Source: Poa pratensis | Lineage: Eukaryota; Streptophyta; Magnoliopsida; Poales; Poaceae | Assembly: GCA_947311845.1 (NCBI GenBank) | Contig: CAMZMU010000069.1 | Location: 8,425,875 to 8,489,874, forward strand | DNA length: 64,000 nt | Direction: 5' to 3' | In this document: positions 11,330 through 24,521 of the stretch, piece after piece | Numbering within the stretch: the first letter of the stretch is position 1 | How the letters are laid out: every line of letters begins with the position of its first letter | Made by a program: the position numbers and the translations under genes | Notes under the pieces: model-generated | Told to the model about the DNA's origin: nothing | What the model saw: the letters and a program-made list of their open reading frames with translations, nothing else | Databases searched by the model: none

Positions 11330-12120
11330 TTCTTTTTTTTGGAAAAGCGCAACTTTTTTTTTACAATAATACCATATATTATAGTAGCGAATAGTACATG
11401 ATAAAGATATATGAGCTGACTACAGCGATTACAAAATAAAGTCTAAAAGAAAAGAGCAAATCTTTAAACTCTTTCTTTTTTCATGACACAAGAACTTTTC
11501 TGAAGGCAGCCGTCGAACGACAAAGATACCAATCCACAGACCTGTGAATACCAACAAAGATACCAACTCTTTCTTCTTTCATAATTTTGAGCCGCAATGC
11601 CAAGGTTACGTGCACGCACGCAGCCATTAAATTAATCAACCAACATCGTCAAGAGTACCAATACCAATATTTCAGGGAATAACAACCGAACAGTTTGGTC
11701 GACGTCGCTGGGAGCCGAGAGTACGAATCACCATTGTTGAGAACGTAGCAGCCGGGACAAATATTGCGAGGACACTCCTCGCGGCAACCATAAGAAAAGA
11801 TCCAAAATCGATCCGGCGAAGCAAGGTCTCAAGGACTAAACCTAGACAAATTTAATCTTACAGCACCACCATTGACGTCGGGAAGAAGATATCGTCGTCG
11901 AAGGAAGGACCGAAGATTGCTTATTATAGATGATGAAAACTCCATTGATGAAGAAGACGGCACCAAAACCCTAATCAAATCTATTGAAAACACTACTTTT
12001 ATTAAGAACTCCAATCATAGATCGGATCCCCACCCCTCACAACACCGGCGAGGCCGGCCAGAGCAGGGGAAACCGATCTATGGTGGAGGCGGAGGTGGTG
12101 GCGGCGGCGCAACTAGGTTT
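11330..12120. other. Unclassified repeat-like stretch without a supported gene
   Basis: It starts with T-rich sequence (about 11330-11365) and ends in GC-rich sequence with a GGT/GGC run near 12078-12110. This polarity could be a minus-strand retroposon with its A-tail at the left, but no domain or target duplication is visible. Short frames at 11829-12272 are low-complexity and not convincing. A CAAAGATACCAA motif recurs at about 11520 and 11558. Confidence 0.3.
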
Positions 12121-12539
12121 CCAGAGATCCCGTCTCGATATGTCCCTGCAAAAGCGCAACTTGGTATGTCTTTAACGTGTGTATGTTGACAGGCAATCAC
12201 TAGAAAAAATGTTCCTTTGCAAAGGAACTCTACCATCGTTCTAATTGTGACAAGTGTCAGTTTTTCACACATGATTCAATTTTGATTGTCTGTATGTCTG
12301 ACAAGTGTCACAATTAGATTGAAAGTGGGGGAGTATGAGAGAGAAATGGAGGGCATGCACGTACATGCAGTTTCCCTTTTTGCTTTTATTTTTCATATCT
12401 GAATTTTGAAAACGAAATATCTTGAGAACCGTTTATCCAAATTACGAACCGTTTTCACTTTTGAGCTCCTCGCGTCGAGATCTTTAAAACTAGATCTCAT
12501 GTTGATAGGTTTCGACGAACTTTTTTTTTTGTACTCCCG

Positions 12540-12862
12540 GTTATGTATAGTTGTACAACTTATGTCTGTTTAGTTGTACAACATGTGTCTGTACAAATTG
12601 TGTCTACGGCTGTATATAGTTGTACAATCTGTGTCTGTACAACCTGTGTCTGTACAACTCGTGTTTGTCTAGTTATACAACATGTGTCTATGTAGTTGTA
12701 CAAACCTGTGTCTGTGTAGTTGTACATCTTGTGTTTCTTTAGTTAACATGTGTCTATTTAGTTGTACAACATGTTAGTTGTACAATTTGTATATGTTAGT
12801 TGTACAACCTGTTAGTTGTACAATTTATGTCTATATAATTGTACAACTTGTATCAACGCCGA
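12540..12862 (+). repeat. Degenerate minisatellite based on TAGTTGTACAAC
   Basis: About fifteen imperfect units of the motif TAGTTGTACAACxTGTGTC (core about 12 bp, unit mostly 18-24 bp) follow one another, some cut down to the core alone. The array is AT-rich and not coding. Confidence 0.85.
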
Positions 12863-13083
12863 TGTACATCCAGACACTGTGATCTGTTTTTCTTGTACTC
12901 TTTCTAATTTGTTTGTTTGGCTCAGATAATACAATGAGCAATAGAATGATCGCTACGTGCTTCCTCCCTTACCATGTACGCGTCGATAGGTTGATACGCG
13001 GGGGTTTCAGGATGGAACTTGATACTAGAGACGTGCATCAAGTTTGTCGTACGTCGGGGGTTTCAGGATGGAACAAGATATTA

Positions 13084-13165
13084 CTCTCTTCGTTTAGAAA
13101 AGAATGTCACAAAAATGAACTATAGATAGACCATTTTTATGACATCCTCTTCCGAACGGAGGGAG
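13084..13165. mobile_element. Stowaway MITE (Tc1/mariner type)
   Basis: The ends are CTCTCTTCGTT on the left and AACGGAGGGAG on the right, the usual grass Stowaway terminus with two changes on the left. TA dinucleotides flank at 13082-13083 and 13166-13167. At about 82 bp it is short and non-coding. Confidence 0.75.
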
Positions 13166-13272
13166 TAGTATCGTGCATGCAGTTTAGCAATCTTTGCCGT
13201 AATCCATGCACGAAGCCAGCCAGCTTTGTTGCTTCTTTTCTTGATACTAGAGACGTGGACTTCCTGCTATAA

Positions 13273-13546
13273 GACTAATCACAATGGGGAGTATCATATA
13301 CTAGTATCATGCATATGATACTAGTCTATGTTACTACCTCCACAATGGGTAGTAACATATTTGTGGTATCATATAACACTGCATTTATTAGGTTGTAGAC
13401 TCATTTTACATTGGAATCCGTTATGTTACGGTATCTACCTATGATACCACTATCACCTCTCTCATCATTAATTGCAGTGACACGTCAGTTTTTTTGCCAA
13501 CATGGCATGCATGATAGCACCTATGATACCCTCATTGTGGCTAGTC
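13273..13546. mobile_element. Tourist/Harbinger-type MITE, 274 bp
   Basis: The terminal inverted repeats are GACTAATCACAATG (left) and CATTGTGGCTAGTC (right), differing at two positions. A 3-bp target duplication TAA lies at 13270-13272 and 13547-13549. The interior has short internal repeats (GTATCAT and GGTAGTAACAT) and no coding capacity. Confidence 0.85.
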
Positions 13547-14045
13547 TAACTTTCCAATCAGCCTTTTTTTCGGAAGTTTGTCGTACGCCGGCCAGCCACG
13601 CACGCGGGGTTTTGTACGTGGCTGCTGCCAGGCTGTATGTGACTGTTTCGCGCTGGGTCGCACGTTTGGTGCCGTTGCCAAATTTGATTTCGCTCGTACG
13701 CTTGAGCATGCTCGCTCGGGATAAGCCCATGTGTCGCACGTACGGAGGAATCGACCTTCGCGAACGGTTCTCTTTCAGTAGCGATACCCATGTTGACATC
13801 ATCCATGTTTTTTTTCGAACCATAGCTTTAAACTGTGGAGGATCCAGCCCATTTCAATATGGTGGGGTATATACGGGACTTGGGCTGGGCTTTTCTTTTT
13901 TATTTTCTGTAGTTGTATATAGGCTAGGCCAAATCTTAGGGTAGAACAAGCCCTACGGCCCACGGTCCATCGCTTACACGGTTACACCAAGCTAGCTTCC
14001 CTAAAACAAAAAACCTCCGCCACTGTATTTAAAAGTTGTTGATTT

Positions 14046-14493
14046 TTTTTACGTAAACCTTTATTAATCACTCAAAAAGGGTTACATCTTCCATAAGCTG
14101 TGCACCGAGAAACAAAGGCGGGTCATCAGCCCAAAAATTACAGGCATCTAAGGATCTTGCGACTAGATGAGCCGCCTTATTCGCCTCTCGCGAACAGTGA
14201 GCTAAGCATGTCGAATTGAACCCTGCCATGATCATCCGACATTCATCTAAAAAGGCCATCCCTGCCGTCCGAAAATTTCTTGGCTCCTCAATTGCCTGCA
14301 CGGTCTCCAACGAATCAGTTTCAATATATAGCCTGTTACACCCGATCCTCTCAGCTAGACAGAGTCCATCCCGCAGAGCTTGTGCTTCCGCCGGGCAACA
14401 TCAATAACACCCTCGATCTCCAATCTACATGCTGCTAGGAATTGACCACCTGAGTCCCTTATGATTGCTCCCGAGGAAGCTTTCCTGGTGTCC
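14046..14493 (-). mobile_element. 5'-truncated LINE with RNase H-like (RVT_3) domain remnant
   Basis: The minus strand reads as the RNase H-like C-terminal domain of plant LINE polyproteins: an upstream part near 14493-14310 (SSGAIIRDSGGQFLAACRLE) and a clean part about 14310-14071 with ETDSLETVQAIEE and SREANKAAHLVARSL, then a stop. A frameshift or stop separates the two parts. The T-run at 14046 onward is the A-tail on the minus strand. A 14-bp target duplication AAAGTTGTTGATTT flanks it at 14032-14045 and 14494-14507. Most of the element (EN, RT) was never inserted, which is usual for target-primed LINE insertion. Confidence 0.88.
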
Positions 14494-14507
14494 AAAGTTG
14501 TTGATTT

Positions 14508-16413
14508 ATTAATGAGCGGAGAAGATATTTTCACGCTTACACACCTTCCACGAGACCGCGACCATCTCTGAAAAACAAACTCTACAAATACGTATCGTCT
14601 GGGTCTTAGCCTGGTGCCTGGGCGCCCATAATCACCCCAAGATATGTGTAATCACATATGTACGACATACAAATTTTAGCTTTGACCCACAATGCCAGTG
14701 CAATGGAGGAATTTGATCAGTGTACAACAACCCTGATTATCATTCCCATCTGTTACCTGCAACCCTTATTTTAGTTATTTAACACTTCTTTTTTTCGTTC
14801 AAGAATATTTGGGGTTTTCAACTATGCTGGCTCAATCACGGATGCAAGATTCAGTATTCCACGAATCAAGAGCTTTTTTTAGGCCTCTCGAATGGTACAG
14901 CTGTAGTATTTAAACTTACATGCAAATTCACACTCCACGCATGCACAAAACACCACAATCACGCAAGCTAAGACCTACAGACTATACACACACACCCAAG
15001 CGTTTTGAGTCTACTATCGCTATGGCACGAACACCTGTTGAAAGATGCACCGGAAAGTGAGGCCCCAGATATTCACTCCCGTGGGAGTCAACCCCGGGAA
15101 TGGGAAGAGCTAGAGATATCGAGAAGTCACAATATTTGCAAGGGAGAATTCTCCCGATGTCTCGAGCTGTGTGGGTGAGAAGCCCGAGGATTTTGGAGGG
15201 ATGAGGTCATGGGGCCGAGAAATTACCTTCCATGTTGCTACCAAAAATGGGCCGCCGTAAAGTTTCCAGCGATCCCAGGAGAACCCTTGTATAGAAAATA
15301 AACCCTAAGCAGGCTATAATCCCTTATTATAACTTTATTTTTGAGAAAATACATTCAAGGCGTACTAGACATTTTCTTTCTTCGATTATTCGACGATTGC
15401 CGACATACGAAACATGTACTGAATAGATAGAAAAAGATTGGGACATCTCCAAGCGCCCTCACGAAGATTTCAAAAACTGCAATAGCCACTCGTCGCAAAT
15501 AGGGACACTACCCCAAGTGGCACAAACTTGCAATTCTTCACCACCAATCTATAGGGTTGAAAAACCGGATCTTGCCGATGCCCAAACGGATGAAGAGATA
15601 GAAAATGTCACACCACAAATCAACGAACAACTTCCTCTGAATGATACACCAACTGTGAAGACTCAAAAGAATCCAACGATCTTAAAGCACCTACCCTCCC
15701 CAACCCTTCAGCGACATCAAAACGAGCATTAACGAGGGAGGGAGCAGTCGAATAGACCTTATTCCAATGTGTCATCGCTGACACCACCTCTCAACACTAC
15801 TAGGAAGACAAAAGCTAACGCAAATAAGGACGTGCAAGAATAATAACTTGAAGGAACGGGTCCCACACCTCTTGCCGCCTACAAGACCGTCGAACGGGAG
15901 GGGAGGGGTCCAAGGCGGCCCTAGGGAAACGATAGTCACCGATCCGTGCCCTATTATACCGAAAGATTGGTTGACTTTCATTGGCTGGCTTTGAGTCCCT
16001 GACATGTTGACTCCACATATGGTGGGGCCCACGTGTTAGTGACTCAAAATTGTGGGATACAAAGACAGCCATTGAGATTGGCTGACTTTGGGTGACTTAT
16101 AGTCTCTGGGCCTCACGTGCCAGTGACTTACCTAACTTTGTGGGATACAATGTCAGCTAATCTGTGCTGTGAGTGATTGACAATTACCTAACTTCTAACT
16201 TAGTGGGATACAAAGTCATCCAAACAGTACCGTTATTATACCTGCTCTAAGCTGAACAGGCACAAAGAGAATTATTTAAGTAAGGAAATTTCCGACAAAG
16301 TTGGGCCAATCTTGGTCTCTGACGCGACAGAAAATAAAGTGCAGTTTGAACCAACTCATACCGGGTCAACTACTCTGACAAGTGACAACAAACCCAGCTG
16401 AACTGAGAGACGA
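14508..16413. other. Intergenic stretch downstream of the monooxygenase pseudogene
   Basis: No gene is supported. A 71-codon open frame at 15517-15732 (+) starts MAQTCNSSPPIYRVEKPDLA but matches nothing I know and may be TE-derived. At about 16035-16225 the phrase GTGGGATACAAAGTCA (with TGACTTACCTAACTT before it) recurs three times at 65-100 bp spacing, a small degenerate direct repeat. Confidence 0.4.
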
Positions 16414-18036
16414 TCAGAGTGTTCCGCAGTCGTAGTCCGGCATCATGAGGAGCCCCTTGGCGAGCACCCCGGACAGCAGCTTGTCCCGCACAAACCTCAC
16501 CACGGCGTGCTCGCTCTGCTGCAGGAAGCCCACCATGTAGGACGCCGCGATGAGCTGGGCGCTCCTCCACCGCCTGATCCCGGCGTACTTGAGCAGAGCC
16601 GCCTCGACGCTCTCCCTCCCGTCACCTCCCCCGACGATGGCGTCGCCGAGGCACCGTGCGAGGACGACGGCGTCCTCGAGCGCCACGCACGCGCCCTGCG
16701 CCAGGTCCGGCGTCGTCGGGTGGAGCGCGTCGCCGGCCACGCACACGTTGCCCTTGCTGATGCTCGCGAACAGGAGCGACAGCGGCGGCCGGTACCGCAG
16801 CGGCGCCACCAGGACGTCGTTCATCTGACTCCTCTCCACCGCGTCCAGCACCTGCGGAGGCGCGTTGATGCCCCTCAGTTTGGTCAGCACGAACTGTTCA
16901 TCGCCGCCGCGCTCTGCTCGACGTCATCCTTGCCTGGACAACGGACATGACATGCACAGATTAGGATTCAGATCATCTACACTTTGATTAAATAAGATTT
17001 ATACGAACAATTTTCATGGGGTGCCTGCACCGGGAAGTGGTGACTAACCATCTGCATCTGGACTGGAAGGCGACCACGTCAAGAACCAGTAGACGTCTGT
17101 GTCGCCACAGGGCACCAGGCCGGCACGGAAACCTTTGCCGGTGAACTGCATGAACTTGGGCTCGAAACCGTGGCCGTCGGGGTACTTGACGTGTCCCCGC
17201 GTGGCCCTGCGCCCCGAGTCGCAAGGCTTGGCGAGCCCCAGCCAGTTCGCAACCACCGAGTTGATGCCATCGCAGCCGATCACAACCTTTGCTCTGAGAG
17301 TGGAGCCGTCGGCGAGATGGAGGATCTTGGCGTCGCTGCCGACGTCTTGGTCGATGGAAACGATCTTGGAGGAGTAGCGGATGGTGCCTCTCGGCAGCTC
17401 TTCTCCAGCGCCTGGAGGAGAACATTGCGTTGCACGCACCGGGCTTCGTGCGGCCCCCTGCATCAAGGAGTGCAAGAATGATTTTCCTCCTTCACCGAAG
17501 AACAGAGTTGTTCAGGGGCGTGTAAAAGAAGCTCGGATTGAGGTGATTCTCACACTTTTCCCTGCACCCGTATATCGATCTCTCGCACTACTTCGCCGGT
17601 AATCGAAGACATGACACGCACCCTGTCAATGAGGACATAGAGAGACAGCACTGTCATGCAACTGGCATCAAAGACGAATGGAAATACAGGTTGTGTGGCT
17701 AGCTAGACTGGATTCGAGCGGTACCCCTGAACCTGCACATGCTGGCTCCTCATCTTGTCTCCTACCCCAAGGGCATCAAGCGCGCGGAAGGCGTTCGTCC
17801 ATGTCATGAACGCGAACCCGGATGTCCGGAGCTCCGGCGACGACTCCAGCACTACGCTCCGAACGCCCTTCCTGCAACCAGTTCCACCATGTACAATTAA
17901 ATGTGCCACACACACGAATTCAACAAGAGGAACTCAACTGATTCGAGGCATACCTGTGGAGACCCAGGGCAACGCCGACGCCGGCCAAGCCGGCGCCGAC
18001 AATGACGACATCTTCGGTGGCGTCCTGCGGAGGCAT
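16414..18036 (-). pseudogene. FAD-dependent monooxygenase (MO/CTF2-like), five exons, two frameshifts
   Basis: This is a class A flavoprotein monooxygenase related to plant MO1/CTF2 proteins; the substrate is unknown. The exons on the minus strand are 18036-17954, 17871-17725, 17622-17554, 17457-17049 and 16933-16414, all with GT/AG borders and matching phases. Exon 1 encodes VVIVGAGLAGVGVALGL, the FAD Rossmann GxGxxG. Exon 4 carries VVIGCDGINSVVANWLG, the DG motif. Exon 5 carries VCVAGDALHPTTPDLAQG, the GD motif that binds FAD ribityl. Two 1-nt deletions break the frame: one in exon 4 near 17403 (before ELPRGTIRYSSK) and one in exon 5 near 16898 (before FVLTKLRGINAPP). The restored length of about 390 residues fits the family. 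Either this is a young pseudogene or both indels are sequence errors. The intact splice sites argue for recent loss. Confidence 0.85.
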
Positions 18037-18787
18037 CTTTGCACTACCGATCTGAGAGAACTGAGAACTATGTTGTGCTCGATCGCGAGCTTGAATTGAT
18101 TGGATGGCTAAGGCGTTTAGGAAATGAATGAATGTATATATGCCTGCAACCTTTTGGCGTGGAGTGAGGGCCTGAATCCAATTGAAAAAAACAGAAATAC
18201 AGAGTGAGGAAGCAGAGGAGAAGTGGGCTTTGGACATCATTGCTGATGATCCCCGGTGCGGGTGGTATTAGAACAATGGTCAACTTGACAACTTGCATGG
18301 GAGATCTTTCCTCTTTAGTAGTATTATACTGGAGTAGTACGTTGTACTTCACTGAAAACAAAAAATATACAAGCACGTTGTCGGATGGTTATAGGGTTAT
18401 TTTTTATTAACCCCGAGCAGAGGGGACACTTGGTTGTTTTATCAACAAAGGCCTTTTGGATTATAGGGTTGAGGTTACAAAATTGATAGTCAGATCCATG
18501 CAAATACCTACTGAGGGTTGTACTGGTGCTTTTGTTAAAATCAGATGAGAATATTATATATTGTTTCATTATCATTTTCTTGTATACAAATCAAGATAAT
18601 TTATTACACTAGCAATATAGTCTAAAGCTTAAAATGTCTATGCTATACTCAGCTAGTGTTTTGTCTTCAGGAATTATGACTCGTGAGGTACATAATTTGT
18701 TTTCAATTGAAAAAATGTGAATGATTATCCAGATTTCAAAAAAATATCATTACTCGATAACGATTTGAGTTTTGGGCTGCATTATAA
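18037..18787. other. Intergenic region upstream of the monooxygenase pseudogene
   Basis: This would hold the promoter of the minus-strand monooxygenase. No TATA box could be assigned with confidence. The region is AT-rich and has no supported gene. Confidence 0.4.
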
Positions 18788-19719
18788 GAGCATCTCCATC
18801 GGCACCCCCAAAATTTGTGCCCCCCCCCCCCCCCCCCCCCACAAAATTGTGTCCTCTTTGGGTGGGTGCCAGACAGATGTCCGCCACAATAGAGGTGCTG
18901 CCCTAGTGGCGCCCCCAATTTTTTTTTCGAATGCAAACCAAAAAAATTCAAATATTTTCATTATATATCATAAAAAATTTGAACGAAATTTGACCGGCTC
19001 CCTACTAGCCCTACTCGTCGTCCTCAAGCTCGTCCCAGTTGACATCGTTGTCGTCGAGGAGCATGGGCGACACGAGGAGGAGGCCGCCATCTGTGCGGAG
19101 CTCGCGAGGGTCGCCATGAGGTCTGACGAGTCCCTCTCGAGCGTCGCCACCGAATCAGCGAGCGCCGCCAGTAAGTCGGCCGGGCTGTCGCCGTCGTGCT
19201 CATTCCGCAGCGAGGACGACACGTGGTAGCCCGTTGGAATCACCTCCAGCGGCTCCTTGTTGATGCGCTGGTGCGGTCGAGGGCGACGTCAGCGTACCCC
19301 AGAGTCGCCTTGTGGGGCGTCGCGGATGACGACGCCGCGACTTCCACCTCCACGCGGTGGCAACCGCTGCTTCTGCTTCCAGCGTACGAAAGGTTGTGCG
19401 CTGCGTAGGTGCCGGCGTAAATGTGACGCGTGCAGCAGAAGCACCGCTGTTCTGTCCTTTCGACGCCATTACGTGCGGACCAACCTCCTGCACGACGCCA
19501 TTAATCGCTGTGGGCGAGCTCTATGTCTATAGCGAGGAGGGCCCACCTGTCAGAGAGCATGTCCGGCACCCTGAACAGGCCCCCAAGTTTGAAGGGTGGC
19601 TCAGGGGTGCCAGACACATTTCAGCTCGGCGCGGACAGTTGGGCCGCCACTGTGGCCATTTTTTTTGTCTGGACCCCAATGTGCATTTGGGGGGCCGTTT
19701 GAGGGTGCTGTAAATGCTA
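18788..19719. mobile_element. Probable Harbinger-type element, degenerate right end
   Basis: The left end GAGCATCTCCATCGGCACCCCC is the same terminal type as the well-bounded element at 42791. The right end, about GGGTGCTGTAAATGCT, is a decayed inverse of it. TAA flanks both sides (18785-18787 and 19720-19722). The interior has a GC-rich minus-strand frame starting at ATG 19469 (MASKGQNSGASAARVTFTPA) that soon loses sense, so the cargo ORF is broken. A 21-C run lies at 18820-18840. Confidence 0.5.
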
Positions 19720-20572
19720 TAAAGTAAGTTGGCGTATGTTTGGTGATTGGTTTCCTGATTCTCAAACCGGGCTGCCGACGCACGTAAGTCCTAAGGTATA
19801 GCCAGAAGTAAGTCGGCTGAATTCATAGGTGCGTGAAGCGCAATGTCCTGCTCCAGGCGCTGAAGGAAGAGCTCCATCTCGCGTACTCAAGAGACCACGC
19901 ATTTCTTCTCTTCACACCAGCGTGGCACACACACTGGGACGACAAGGGGTCGAACAGCGCGGGCAGCAGCTACTTCCTCCCGTACGCCCCGTGTGCGTTG
20001 TAGCTAGCTCCGGTCACCTTATCAATGAGCAGCTCGCCGGCGTTCCCGGGGTACGCGCCATTGCCGTATACCCCCTGGCACGCCGTCGCTGCCTCCAGCG
20101 GCGCCTCGCGTTTTCCCTGGAAGAACCCGTCGCCGAACGGGTTGGTCACCGCGCCCGCGAGTATGCTGGGGACGTTGATGACGAGACCGTCCATGCCCAG
20201 GTCGTCGTTGGGCGGAACCACGGCCGGCTCCTCTTGCTGGAACGGCCACGCGCAACGGGCGGGGCACTGCGCCGCCGAGTTGCCGACCCACACGTAGGCG
20301 GTGCCGGCCTTGGCGTCCGACCCGTGCATGCCGCACCGGCTCATGCAGAACCCCTCCACGGCCACAACCTGCGCCGTGAGCACCAGCGCGACGCCGCCCT
20401 TGGCGGGTTTCGCCGCGGCGGCCAGCGTGGGCAGCTGGGACAACGTCAGGCTCCTCCCCAGCGAGCACCCCTCTCGTCGGAGAAATTGCTGGAGACGATT
20501 AGACGAACATCCGCGTCTTCTTCTTGCCGACGGCCTTGACCTTGGAGAGGTACAGGCGGAGGATGTTGTTCC

Positions 20573-20949
20573 TGTTAGGTTGATCTCCTCCCGTGTGACC
20601 CAACGGTCACACCGGACCCTTGACCGTGCCCTGATCGGGGGCGTCCAACCGTACACTGGTTGGTGGGCCCCTGTCACCAGCTGCTATAAAGAGAGGTGGG
20701 GGCCGGCGGCACCGATTACGAGGTTTGACGCTGGGCCAGACCCCACCGACATCCCTACCGATCTAGGGTTAGCGCTGAGCTGACGGGAAGTACCACCACA
20801 GCCGCCACTGCTACCCACTGCCGTCATCGCCGCCGTCCACCATGTCCGGCGCACCGGGGTCGTCTGCACAAGGATAAGGTGCTACTCCTCATCCCATCTC
20901 TCAGTTATACTCGTAAAGATCTATCCTAGTTGATCCCGTGGATCAAACA
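20573..20949 (+). repeat. 5' LTR (377 bp)
   Basis: It starts TGTTAGGTTGATCTCC and ends GATCAAACA, the TG...CA form. A TATAAA promoter motif lies at 20685-20690. By eye it differs from the 3' LTR at nine substitutions and one 2-bp indel, about 2.4 percent, which implies a fairly recent insertion. Confidence 0.95.
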
Positions 20950-20950
20950 T

Positions 20951-20962
20951 TGGTATCAGAGC
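20951..20962 (+). other. Primer-binding site (initiator Met-tRNA type)
   Basis: TGGTATCAGAGC one base after the 5' LTR is the classical plant retrotransposon primer site, complementary to the 3' end of initiator methionine tRNA. Confidence 0.95.
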
Positions 20963-23900
20963 ATCGCTAGGATCTGGTCTTACTCGTGTAGATCGATTGA
21001 AAGAAAAAGAGGATAAACCACAGAAAGAAAAGGATCCCCTCCCGCCGGGAAACATAACCCTAACCAGAAAAGGGGGCAAAGAAAACTCACCGATTCGTCG
21101 GAAAGAGCGCCGCCGTTTGGGCCGCGTCGTTCCTCTCGATCCCGATGCGCACCAACTGGGGCATCGGGAAGAAGAACAACCCCAACTGGGGCAAAGGGCA
21201 CCGCGGCGTCTCGGACGTCGCCGTCGTCGCCAGAAAAGACCGCCGGCTTGCCGGCGCGCACCACTTCCTCTCACCACCGCCACGGATGGCGGCGCACACG
21301 CCACGCTCAACGGAGCAGCGCGCTGGACCAAGTCCACAGCACGCTCCTCCGGCGAGCGGAGCGCAGCGCCACCGTGTGCGGGTCGCCGGACGCCGGGAAA
21401 GAGTAGAGAAAGGGGGAAGGGGCTCGCGCGGCGCGGTGGCGTTCTTCGCCGTCGCCGGCTACCCGGCGGCGCGCCGGAATCGCGCCGGAAGCGCAGCTCG
21501 TGCGGGAGCAGAGGAAGGAAAAGAGGAAAATGCGGCTAGGGTTTGACGAACGTGACGTCCTGGTCGTTTTGTTCCAGCGAAAAGGACGGACGACCGTCTG
21601 ATCATGATGGACGGCCACGATTAAAAACCTAACTCGCTAACGGGCCGATGGGCCGAAAGGTACAGAGGGCCGCGGCCATGGGCCGTTCCCGCGTCGCTAC
21701 GCGCGACAGATAGCGCAGTTGCTTGGGCCACGAACTGCTCGCCTTGGGCGACAGATAGGAAACGGCGCGCGCTAGCAGGCCGGGGCCGAAAGTTAAACAG
21801 GCCGCAGCCGGGCCGAGATAGCTGCGCTGCCTTATTATGTTTTTTGTCCTATGTTAATTTTTCCAGAAACTGTTTTATTATGTTTTTGTCCAATTTTGGG
21901 CAAAATTCATTCAGTTTTTTCTATTCAAAAATATCCAACGAAATTTTTGTTTAGAGAACTGAAAAGTGATAGAAATACTTATGAAAAGTACAAAGTTCAT
22001 GAATTTTTATTCATGTTTTTCCGCTGCAAATAGTTAAAAGTAATTGCTTAAAAGCAATAAAGTGATCTTTAAATTTTTAAAGATGTGATAAAGTGAATAT
22101 TAAAGGTGATTATGTTCCTGTTATTTTATGACCAACGTTGTTAATGACATGATCATGATAAAATAGAATTAAAGTGAGAATTAAATTTTTAAAAGAATGT
22201 TAAAGAAATTATTGAAACAATTATGATTCTGTTATTTTATGACCAACGTTGTTAATAACATAATCATGATTTATTAAATGTTGAACAGTGCAATGTTTGT
22301 GAAATACAGAGAATACATTACAGTTTCTGTTGTAAAGTAAAAGGACTCTTTTCTAATTAAATTGGAACCAACGGGAAAATTTAATTAGAGAGGAGGAGAA
22401 AAGATAAAAGATCAAGAAATGCTCTTGAACTATAGAAATATGAATATTTCATGTTTCCGCTGAAATAGAGTTGATGATAATGTTATTTCTAAACAGAGTT
22501 CTTTATTGCAATAGAAATATTATCATCATATTGTTTATGAGTTTTATGCATTGATTCTATTTCTGCCCAACGGTGATGTAGAATTAGTGTAGAAAGATGA
22601 TGTTTTATTCTAATTCTGCCCAACGGTGATTTAGAATATAGAAGAAAGTTTTAAAGATTTAATGTGCATATCTTTAACCAGACCAACAAGGGTTATTTTT
22701 ATGCTCATTATTGTTTATTATTATTGAATATTTTCTCAGACAAAGATTCTCATGTTTTCATTCGTGAAAGCAAAAGAATGGGTACTTGTGACCCGAAAGA
22801 TGACCAAGAAAGGTCATAAAGTGAGAGAGTATGTTCTCTCTAAAGAATGACTGCAAAAGAAAAGAATTCTTGGATGTTAATCCAAGAATACAAATAGATC
22901 ATCGAGAGTCTTGTTTGACAAATGTCTTTCATGTACTCTCCATGCAGAAAACAAATAAATCATTCAGAGTTTTGTTTAACGAATTTCTTTCATGTACTCT
23001 ATATGAAGAAATTTTTTAAACGAGCAACATGAATGCTTAATTTGACAACGTTGGATTAAGCATGTGTATAAAAGAGTATTCAGATTTATTTCTGAATTTG
23101 ATGATTGAATATGCAGTCTAAAGAGCCAATTGTGGCATCTGTGTCTCTTAATTACCCGCATGACGGGAAAAACGATAATAATACCCACGTGGTGGGAAAA
23201 GTCTGGGAAAATACCCGCATGGCGGGAGAAAATTTTGACAAAGGACTTATCCTGTATGACAGGAGAAGATGTGATGACTCATGTGTTTTTATATCGACCG
23301 CACACTTTATGTGTCATAGTTACAAAGCACTTAATGAGTCAAAAGAGAATAAAGTTACAAAAGAACCTAAAGATGAGAATGGCATGCAAGTGTGACTTGC
23401 AAAAGTACCATTGAGAAAGAACTCTTGTGAGTTTTGAAAAGGAATGAGGAAAAAGTACTCCCATACATTAAAAGACAACTTCATTTTGAATGAAGCAGAT
23501 AAAAGATAACTTCATTTTGAATAAAGCAGATAATCAAAGTTTCGAAATTGTGGCAAAAAGGTTCTTGCCACATTTCGAGGGGGAGATAGAGAATGTTACA
23601 GAATAAACTCCCCTATACTTCAGATAATGTGATGCATATTATGCATCTAAGTGATCTATGATGAATTGTGATCGTCTGGGGAGTACGACGGTCATAATAA
23701 TGATACCCCTAAAGTAAAGAGATAGATTTATTCTGGATCTTTTACAGCTCCGAAAGGAGACTAAGGACGGTACTCAAAGTGCCATAAAGAAGACAGATTG
23801 ACAGGTTAACAGAATAAACCCAAATAAAAAGGATTAAGGATACACCATTTTGGAGTAATCTGGGGGAGCATGGTATGAACATACCTAAGGCTCGAATAGA

Positions 23901-24521
23901 TTTTATCTGGGGGAGCTTGTTGCTTTATAATAGAGATGAACAAGTAAACATGGATCTTGTGATTTAGGTCCTTGTAAGAGCTATTGCCTTTTGGCGATAG
24001 AAGACTACAGAATTAATTGCCTCTAGGCAATGACAGAGCAACAACATCCCCATATGAGAAAAACAGATGACTATAAAGTCTATATCAGAGAAATTTAAAT
24101 GAAGGTTGATCCCACCTCATTTACAGAAATTATAAGCAGCGCTCAATCGATTTTGACAAGTGTCTACTTGTCTTAATGATTAGAGACTATGTGAATCCCG
24201 ACGATGTTTGGGACTCATAAGTAATTTCCAATGGAGCCAAAACAGTAGGCTATAAAGGGTCTACAACGCCAATGTGACTCCAAAGGAAATATGTAAAAAG
24301 CGATTTTAAATCGAAAGATTTGCGCTAAGAGAATAAACAGATTATAATGAGTGATAATGGCACATAATGATCTGAGTTACATCAGATGAAAGTAAAGAAC
24401 ACAAGGGATCTTACGGACTAGAGCAAGTCTCTAGAATCAGAAGTTATTTTGGGTTAAAGAGAATGAGAGGACAATCGCTTTTCTACAAACTTATAGAATG
24501 GGAAATTCATTCCCTAATCCT

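Noticed and set aside
13411..13944. 177-codon open frame
   Set aside because: It starts inside the Tourist MITE and crosses its right end and target duplication into unrelated DNA.
20997..21618. Overlapping Arg/Gly-rich frames of 100-180 codons after the 5' LTR
   Set aside because: GC-rich leader of the retrotransposon; no gag zinc knuckle or other domain seen.
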